45,007 nt of DNA, taken from positions 72,230 to 117,236 of the forward strand of contig JADLHG010000020.1 of the NCBI GenBank assembly GCA_020848905.1, written 5' to 3'. The notes under the pieces were generated by a model. That model ran no database searches, was not told the origin of the DNA, and worked only from the letters and a program-made list of their open reading frames with translations. Positions within the stretch are counted from its first letter, which is position 1; every line of letters starts with the position of its first letter. A program made the position numbers and the translations under genes. This DNA is from Deltaproteobacteria bacterium (GTDB lineage Bacteria > Myxococcota_A > Polyangia > GCA-2747355 > JADLHG01). Below, piece after piece: positions 40,189 through 45,007 of this stretch.

Positions 40189-41946
40189 ATGTTTCAAAGC
40201 TGGCCAGCGATGGAGGGTTCTGATCCAGAGCGGGGCGACGCGGTGTTCTGGTGGCTCGTTCGACTCCGTTGGGTCACCGCCGTCGGCGTCGCGCTGCTGC
40301 TCGTGTTTGCCGGGCCCGTGCTTCAGACGCTCCCGATGGGCTCGGCCCCCAAGCTCTGGGCGACGGTAGTAGGGCTGCTTGCGTATAACACGCTGCTGGC
40401 CCTTCTGGGACCGCGTCCGACCGGGTCCTGGTTCACGCGCATCGCAGGACAAATCGCTGTCGACTGCGTAGCCCTCGCGATTCTCGTGCACTTCGGAGGA
40501 GGGATCGAAAACCCGTTCCTGCCGCTCTTCGTGCTTCACATCGTCAACGCCAACATCGTGCTCTCTGCCCGCGCCGCGTCGGGCGTCTTGGGCCTCACCG
40601 TCGCCTTGGTCGCAGCAACCGTTCTGGCGGAGGGCACTGGGCTCGTCGAGCACCATTGTTTGCGGCGGGCCGGAGAGCACTGCACCGGCCGCACCTTGGA
40701 CTTACGGGCTCTCGGGCTCCTGGGTGGCCTGATCCTCGCGCTGGTCGCGACCTCGCTGGTCACGCGCTTTTCGACCGCGAGGCTACGGCTGGGTCAACGG
40801 CTACTGTCGGCCACCGTCGATGAGCTCACCGCCGAAAGACAACAACTGGCGAACACACGCGCGCAGGTCGAGGCAGAACGCACCAGGCTGCAGGCGATGA
40901 TCGACTGCATGGATGAAGCAGTGATCCTCCTGGGTCCGACGGGAGAGCTGCTCTTCACCAACCGACGCGCCCAAGAGCTCTGGGACACGCGCGGCGCACT
41001 GGCCGCTCTCCAGCTAGCCGGTGTGCTCCCTCACGAGATCGAGGGGCGCTTGGACTGCGCCACCTTCGAGCGTGCTGGTCGCACGTTCGAAGCGACCCGC
41101 TCGCCGGTGCAGAGCGCGCCCGGCGAGACGCTGGGGCTGGTGATGGTCGTCCGCGACGTTACCGACCGCTTGGCGAGGGAGAAGCACCACATGCACGAGG
41201 AGCGCATGAGTGAGGTCGGCAAGCTCGCCGCCACGGTTGCCCACGAGATCAACAATCTCATCGGAGTAGTTTCCCTGTACAGCCAGCACGCGTTAGCGAA
41301 GTTGTCACGGGAGAACCCCATCTTCCGCCACGTCGAGACGATTCGCCGAAGTGCGGAGGGATGCCGTGAGGTCGTCTGCACGCTGCTGAACCTGGCGCGC
41401 GCGCCGAAGCCAGTACGCTGCCGAGTAGACCTACGCCAACTTTGTCGCGACGCAATCGATTCGGTGCGACCGCTCGCGGCGCATGCTGGCGTGCGGCTCT
41501 CGAGTGGCAGCCACGCCAGCGACGTGCCAATCTGGGCAGAGGCCGATGCAGGCATGTTGCACCAAGCGGTTCTCGAGCTGGTAATGAACGTCATCGAGGC
41601 TGGTAGCGCGCGCGCGGAGATCTCGATCGGCGCCTACGAAACGCAGGACGGGGAAGCGACAGCGCATACCATCGAAGTGCGCGACACAGGCGCGGCTATC
41701 ACGTCTGGCGAGGTCGAGCAGGCCCCCCCGGCCTTCTTCACCATCAAGGCGACGGATACGGGCCTGGGACTGTCCGTCGCCGAGAATATCGTCAAGAGCC
41801 ACGACGGCCGGATTGAGGTCCAAGGCGTCGTCGGTACCGGATCGCTCTTCCGCATCGTGCTTCCGGATCGGACGACGGGAGCCGAGCTTTCGCCGGCTCC
41901 TGCGCCTCGGCGAGCGGACGGGCGGGTGGCGGAGCGTGACGCATGA
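40189..41946 (+). CDS. RegB/PrrB-like quinone-sensing histidine kinase
   Basis: A 585-residue membrane sensor. About six helices span 22-195. The third helix region contains GGIENPF (104-110), the GGxxNPF heptapeptide of RegB/PrrB that binds ubiquinone and reads quinone redox state. A Cys pair (C157 and C165, HHCLRRAGEHC) lies in a loop between helices. A PAS domain (about 225-330; DCMDEAVILLGPTGELLFTN), a HisKA domain with VAHEINNLIG (His about 351) and an HATPase core (N-box region LELVMNVIEA, VRDTGAAI, GLGLSVAENIVKSHDG) follow. Its stop overlaps the response regulator start (ATGA). The RegB-like membrane domain and an NtrB-like kinase core are an uncommon join. It probably signals respiratory state to the nar genes. 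Confidence 0.85.
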   Translation: MFQSWPAMEGSDPERGDAVFWWLVRLRWVTAVGVALLLVFAGPVLQTLPMGSAPKLWATVVGLLAYNTLLALLGPRPTGSWFTRIAGQIAVDCVALAILVHFGGGIENPFLPLFVLHIVNANIVLSARAASGVLGLTVALVAATVLAEGTGLVEHHCLRRAGEHCTGRTLDLRALGLLGGLILALVATSLVTRFSTARLRLGQRLLSATVDELTAERQQLANTRAQVEAERTRLQAMIDCMDEAVILLGPTGELLFTNRRAQELWDTRGALAALQLAGVLPHEIEGRLDCATFERAGRTFEATRSPVQSAPGETLGLVMVVRDVTDRLAREKHHMHEERMSEVGKLAATVAHEINNLIGVVSLYSQHALAKLSRENPIFRHVETIRRSAEGCREVVCTLLNLARAPKPVRCRVDLRQLCRDAIDSVRPLAAHAGVRLSSGSHASDVPIWAEADAGMLHQAVLELVMNVIEAGSARAEISIGAYETQDGEATAHTIEVRDTGAAITSGEVEQAPPAFFTIKATDTGLGLSVAENIVKSHDGRIEVQGVVGTGSLFRIVLPDRTTGAELSPAPAPRRADGRVAERDA

Positions 41947-44102
41947 CGGGCGCGCGCATCTTGGTCGTAGATGACAACCGCGACATGGCGAATGGGATCG
42001 CTATGCTGCTCGGAGAGGCCGAGCTGAGCGCGGAGGTACACGTCGCATACTCTGCGAAACGCGCGCTAACTTTTCTCGAGGCGCGAGAGTATGACCTCGT
42101 ATTGAGCGACATTCGAATGCCTGGCATGAGCGGAGTGGATCTGCTCACGAGTATCCGCTCACGTTGGCCGCGGACGAAGGTGGTCCTGCTCACAGCTTAT
42201 GGAACGGTTGATTCGGCCGTCGGGGCGATGAAGCTCGGTGCTGGTGACTATCTGACCAAGCCCTTCGACAACGATGCGCTCGTGGACGTCGTTCGGCGCA
42301 CTCTGGCGGCGGGAATCGCTTCTGGTGGGTTTGACCTCGCTGCCGTCGTGGGTGAAGTCGCCGGTGCGGTTTCTCGTCCCGAGGACCTGCTGCCCAGCCT
42401 GAGGAGCGCCCTAGACGTGCTACTGCGCGCCACGGGAGCGGACGACGGCGAGATCTTCCTGTGCGAGGCCGAAGGACGGGATCCAATTCTCTGCGCGTGG
42501 GCTGGACCGGACGGGGCCGCGATGGTCGACCGAGATCGCTTCACCATGGGCATCGGTTACCCAGGCATCGTCGTAGCGACGGGCAAGCCTTTGTGCACGA
42601 AGGGCGGACTCGCAGACGACCCCCGGTATGTCCGGCGAGTTGTCACCGATGCGGGGATCCGCTCATTGGTCGCCGCTCCTCTGCCGGATGTACGCGCGCC
42701 TCTGGGCTCGATCCATCTGATGTCTCGGCGCAGCGACTTCCCGGTCGACCGCGTGCTCGACTTGCTGGAGCACGCGGCGATCCCCATTAGCAACTCGGTA
42801 CGTGCCGGACTCGCGGCGCTGCGGCAGACGGTAGACGAGGTTTGTGGGAACCTCGACGACCCGAGCCGACAGCCACTGCGCGTGCTCCTCGAGTCGTTCA
42901 GACAGGTCGCAGGAGCCCGCTGCGGCACGCTGGCGTTGATCGACCCACGCACCGGCCGTCCAGATCGCGTCGTGTCCACCGGCCCTGCGTCGCTGGTCTG
43001 TGGACAAGCCGAGGCGGGTTCCTGGGCGACCTGCCCCTCCGTCTTGGCAGCGCACGGCTTCGTCGCGAACCCGGGTCGTCGCCAATGGCCGGAATCCTGC
43101 CGGCGCGGACTCCCGCGACGCGCTGCGAGTCCCTGCTGTCTCCCACTCGTCGCAGGTAGCTTCCTCTACGGCATCGTCGTTCTCGACTTCGGGCGAGAAG
43201 GAACGGCGGGCGCGACCGGGCAGCTCGTTCCGCTACTGACGATGGCGCACCAGGCGGCGATCAGACTTCAATCCCAACGCGGAGGTTTGGGGGCCGATCA
43301 GGCGCGCGACAGCGGTGGTGTCAGTCTCGCAAGTCGCGCAGAGCTCGAACTGCGTTGCCTCGGACCGTTTGCGGTGTATCTGCGAGGACAACCGATCGCG
43401 GCGGATGCCTTCACGCGCAGCAAGGCTTTGCTGTTGCTCAAGTTGCTCGCAATGAAGAGGGGCGCACCTGTCCATCGCGAAGTGCTGCTCGAGCAACTGT
43501 GGCCTGGCGTGGCGCCAGAGACCGGCGCAAATCGGCTACACGGGGTCGTGCACGATCTGCGGTCGGTGATTGAGCCTCGCCGGACGGAGCGCGAGTGGCT
43601 GTATGTCCGCAATCGAGGAGACTTCTACTATTTCGACCTGAATGCCCCGGTCGAGATCGATGTGGCCCGCTTCCGACAGCTGGCGACTCGGGGGCTTCGA
43701 TCCAGTCCTGGGCAGGAGGCCGACCTCGAGGAGGCACTGGAGCTCTACCGTGGCGACTTGTTCGAGGACGACCCATTTGCCGAGTGGTGCGCGGCGGAAC
43801 GGGAGGACCTCAGAGAGTGGTATGTCAAGGTGGTCGAGCGTCTGACGCAGCTCTATGCGAAGGCCGGCCGCAAGGAGGAAGCGCTGACGTGTCTGCGGCG
43901 AGCGTTGCGTTCCTCACCGTTCAGAGACGACCTGGTGTTGGCACAGATGGAGTTGCTCACCCAGCTTGGGCGGCCGGGCGAAGCGATGACGACCTACGAC
44001 GACTATCAGCGGCGCCTGAAGGAGGAGATGGACGCTGCCCCGTCACCCGATCTCCAGGTATTTCGCCGCCGCCTGCTTGGCTCGGTCCACGAGAGCTCGT
44101 GA
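41943..44102 (+). CDS. response regulator with receiver, GAF-like domains and SARP/BTAD output
   Basis: A 719-residue cytoplasmic regulator, coupled to the kinase. The receiver (1-115) has D10/D11, phosphoacceptor D56 (LVLSDIRMPGMSG), T84 and K106. A GAF domain (about 130-285) and a second GAF-like region (about 305-450) follow; the latter holds five Cys within about 50 residues (VCGQ, ATCPS, ESCRR, SPCC). From about 465 comes a SARP/OmpR-type winged helix (LRCLGPFAVYLRG … LLLKLLAMKRGAPVHREVLLEQLWPG) and a BTAD/TPR activator domain (about 575-715, EIDVARFRQLA … EALTCLRRALRSSPFRD). The output is DNA-binding, not sigma54-AAA as in NtrC. The Thermus regulator DnrS combines GAF-like and BTAD-like regions, which is the nearest known parallel I recall. 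Target: probably the nar operon. Confidence 0.85.
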   Translation: MTGARILVVDDNRDMANGIAMLLGEAELSAEVHVAYSAKRALTFLEAREYDLVLSDIRMPGMSGVDLLTSIRSRWPRTKVVLLTAYGTVDSAVGAMKLGAGDYLTKPFDNDALVDVVRRTLAAGIASGGFDLAAVVGEVAGAVSRPEDLLPSLRSALDVLLRATGADDGEIFLCEAEGRDPILCAWAGPDGAAMVDRDRFTMGIGYPGIVVATGKPLCTKGGLADDPRYVRRVVTDAGIRSLVAAPLPDVRAPLGSIHLMSRRSDFPVDRVLDLLEHAAIPISNSVRAGLAALRQTVDEVCGNLDDPSRQPLRVLLESFRQVAGARCGTLALIDPRTGRPDRVVSTGPASLVCGQAEAGSWATCPSVLAAHGFVANPGRRQWPESCRRGLPRRAASPCCLPLVAGSFLYGIVVLDFGREGTAGATGQLVPLLTMAHQAAIRLQSQRGGLGADQARDSGGVSLASRAELELRCLGPFAVYLRGQPIAADAFTRSKALLLLKLLAMKRGAPVHREVLLEQLWPGVAPETGANRLHGVVHDLRSVIEPRRTEREWLYVRNRGDFYYFDLNAPVEIDVARFRQLATRGLRSSPGQEADLEEALELYRGDLFEDDPFAEWCAAEREDLREWYVKVVERLTQLYAKAGRKEEALTCLRRALRSSPFRDDLVLAQMELLTQLGRPGEAMTTYDDYQRRLKEEMDAAPSPDLQVFRRRLLGSVHESS

Positions 44103-44117
44103 CGTAGTCGCGGTTCC

Positions 44118-44882
44118 TTAGGGCGTCGAGAAGCTGGCGCTCTTGATCACCTGGCGCACCTCGGGCGCACCGTAGCTCTGGAAGCTGATGCCCTGGCCGA
44201 GCGTGGTGGAAGAAGCGGAAGCGCCGGCCGTCGGGTCGTAGGTCGTGATCGTGCTCTGCACCGCGCAATTGACCTTCAGATTGACCAGGTATGCCTCTCC
44301 GCGCCACTTGGAGTTGTCCCACCACGGCTTGTTGTAGAGAAAGACCTCTCGGTCGGGCGGTGGCGCGATCGGTCCCATCGCTCCGGGCGCCCCGACGTAC
44401 TTCGCGCAGCTCGCCGTGTCGGTGCAGCCGAGAACCGGCGTCGCGCTGCACGGGCCGTCCTTGCCGTAGACCGCCCACACGAGCTTGTAGCGCCAAACCT
44501 GCAGCACGGGACCGGTCGTGGCCGGTCCGAGGGAGGTGGAAGATCCCACTTCCAGCACGTGCCAATCGTAATGTGGCACGGTGGTCAGGCTATCGCTGTC
44601 GGTGTACGTCAGCGCGAGCAGCGGGCAGTTGCCGATCTTCGTGTCGTTGTGCTGCAGATAATACGTCTGGGTGCTCCCGACGGCCTTGCGCTTGATCTGG
44701 ATCGTCCCCGAAGTACCGTCGACGCACGATCCGGAGGAGGAGCTGTCGCAGTGGATCAGCGGGGTCATGCTGGAGGGCGGAGGCGGCGGCGGATTGCCAC
44801 CGGCGCAGTTCAGACACTTGCCGCACTTGCCCTGGCCGCAATATGAGGGGGCGCTCCACCCTAGATCGGTGTCGCACGGCAT
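44118..44882 (-). CDS. Cys-rich exported-type protein, 5' end apparently cut by an IS3 element
   Basis: A 254-residue frame from ATG 44882 that lies two bases from the inverted-repeat end of an IS element. It begins with a Cys-rich segment (SYCGQGKCGKCLNCAGG), a run of six Pro, then a domain with Cys pairs (PLIHCDSSSSGSCVDG, CSATPVLGCTDTASC). There is no signal peptide, although the composition (Cys, Ser/Thr, Gly) is that of an exported protein, so the original N-terminus probably lay beyond the element. The frame also runs on to GTG 44927 inside the IS, where it overlaps the transposase stop. Family not recognised. Confidence 0.55.
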   Translation of the reverse strand: MPCDTDLGWSAPSYCGQGKCGKCLNCAGGNPPPPPPSSMTPLIHCDSSSSGSCVDGTSGTIQIKRKAVGSTQTYYLQHNDTKIGNCPLLALTYTDSDSLTTVPHYDWHVLEVGSSTSLGPATTGPVLQVWRYKLVWAVYGKDGPCSATPVLGCTDTASCAKYVGAPGAMGPIAPPPDREVFLYNKPWWDNSKWRGEAYLVNLKVNCAVQSTITTYDPTAGASASSTTLGQGISFQSYGAPEVRQVIKSASFSTP

Positions 44883-44884
44883 TA

Positions 44885-44910
44885 TGAACCGCCCCGGGTT
44901 CTCCGGAGAC
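44885..44910. repeat. terminal inverted repeat of an IS3-family element
   Basis: TGAACCGCCCCGGGTTCTCC… starts at 44885. A TGAACCGCCCCGGG end is what I associate with many IS3-family elements, and the transposase C-terminus stops 14 bp inside it. The other end is outside the window, so target duplication cannot be checked. Confidence 0.7.
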
Positions 44911-44923
44911 CCGGTTGGGTGAG

Positions 44924-45007
44924 TCACGCGGCCTTCTCGGAGGTGCTGTGACTCAGATAGTAGGCCTTCTCATACTCCGCTGGGGATGTCCATCCGATCG
45001 GCTCGAG
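44924..45007 (-). mobile_element. IS3-family transposase OrfB, C-terminal end only
   Basis: The last 27 residues of an IS3 OrfB (DDE integrase-type) are readable: LEPIGWTSPAEYEKAYYLSH then STSEKAA and a stop at 44924. The IGxxSPAEYE(K)xYY ending is characteristic of the family. The rest of the gene lies to the right of the window. It is followed by the element's terminal repeat (44885-44910). Confidence 0.8.

Noticed and set aside
41943-44102. An NtrC-type sigma54 regulator
   Set aside because: The receiver looks NtrC-like, but there is no Walker A or GAFTGA motif; the output is a SARP winged helix with a BTAD domain.

Overview
The window looks like a chromosomal segment (or metagenome contig) from a Myxococcota-like bacterium. 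The evidence is very high GC in most genes, MYXO-CTERM-type C-termini (Cys-rich motif, one membrane helix, Arg cluster) on three proteins, many multihaem c-type cytochrome and MopE-type proteins, and NarX/NarL-like and RegB-like two-component systems. No rRNA, tRNA or CRISPR array was seen.

Layout. 1-1010: a REP-associated Y1 transposase (minus) with a hairpin just upstream of its start. 1271-3489: a GMC oxidoreductase with a four-Cys cluster motif and its Tat-exported small subunit. 3517-4996: two 5'-truncated genes back to back (a sigma54 activator and the tail of a MYXO-CTERM protein), marking a rearrangement or assembly junction near 4420-4432. 5023-8030: a sensor kinase with a CxxCH motif in its extracytoplasmic domain, coupled to a NarL-type regulator. 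8055-9529: an M56-like membrane peptidase pair. 9729-12209: a small membrane protein, a nine-haem cytochrome c and a b-type cytochrome, probably one electron-transfer module. 12229-18554: a DUF2804 protein, a Lys-rich exported peptide, a histidine phosphatase, a coniferyl-aldehyde-type dehydrogenase and a large HEAT-repeat protein. 18657-18826: a long imperfect inverted repeat.

19035-25717 is a cell-surface cluster. Two tandem paralogues each carry a VWA domain, five MopE-type acidic repeats, a Cys-rich repeat region and a MYXO-CTERM tail. They are followed by a MopE/sulfatase-modifying-domain lipoprotein. A UbiB/ABC1 kinase-like gene follows. A Fic AMP-transferase gene with a promoter-embedded palindrome begins the next segment.

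28966-44102 is a nitrate respiration locus: dihaem cytochrome c, narG, narH, narJ, narI, a hemerythrin-like protein, narK, a TehA/SLAC1-family channel, a small ORF, a RegB-like quinone-sensor kinase, and a response regulator with receiver, GAF-like and SARP/BTAD domains. Many genes overlap by ATGA-type junctions. Nitrate would enter through NarK, be reduced by NarGHI with quinol electrons, and the kinase/regulator pair would adjust expression to quinone redox state. Base composition is visibly lower in GC than the flanking genes, and the right edge ends in an IS3-family element that cuts a Cys-rich protein gene, so this part may be an acquired island.
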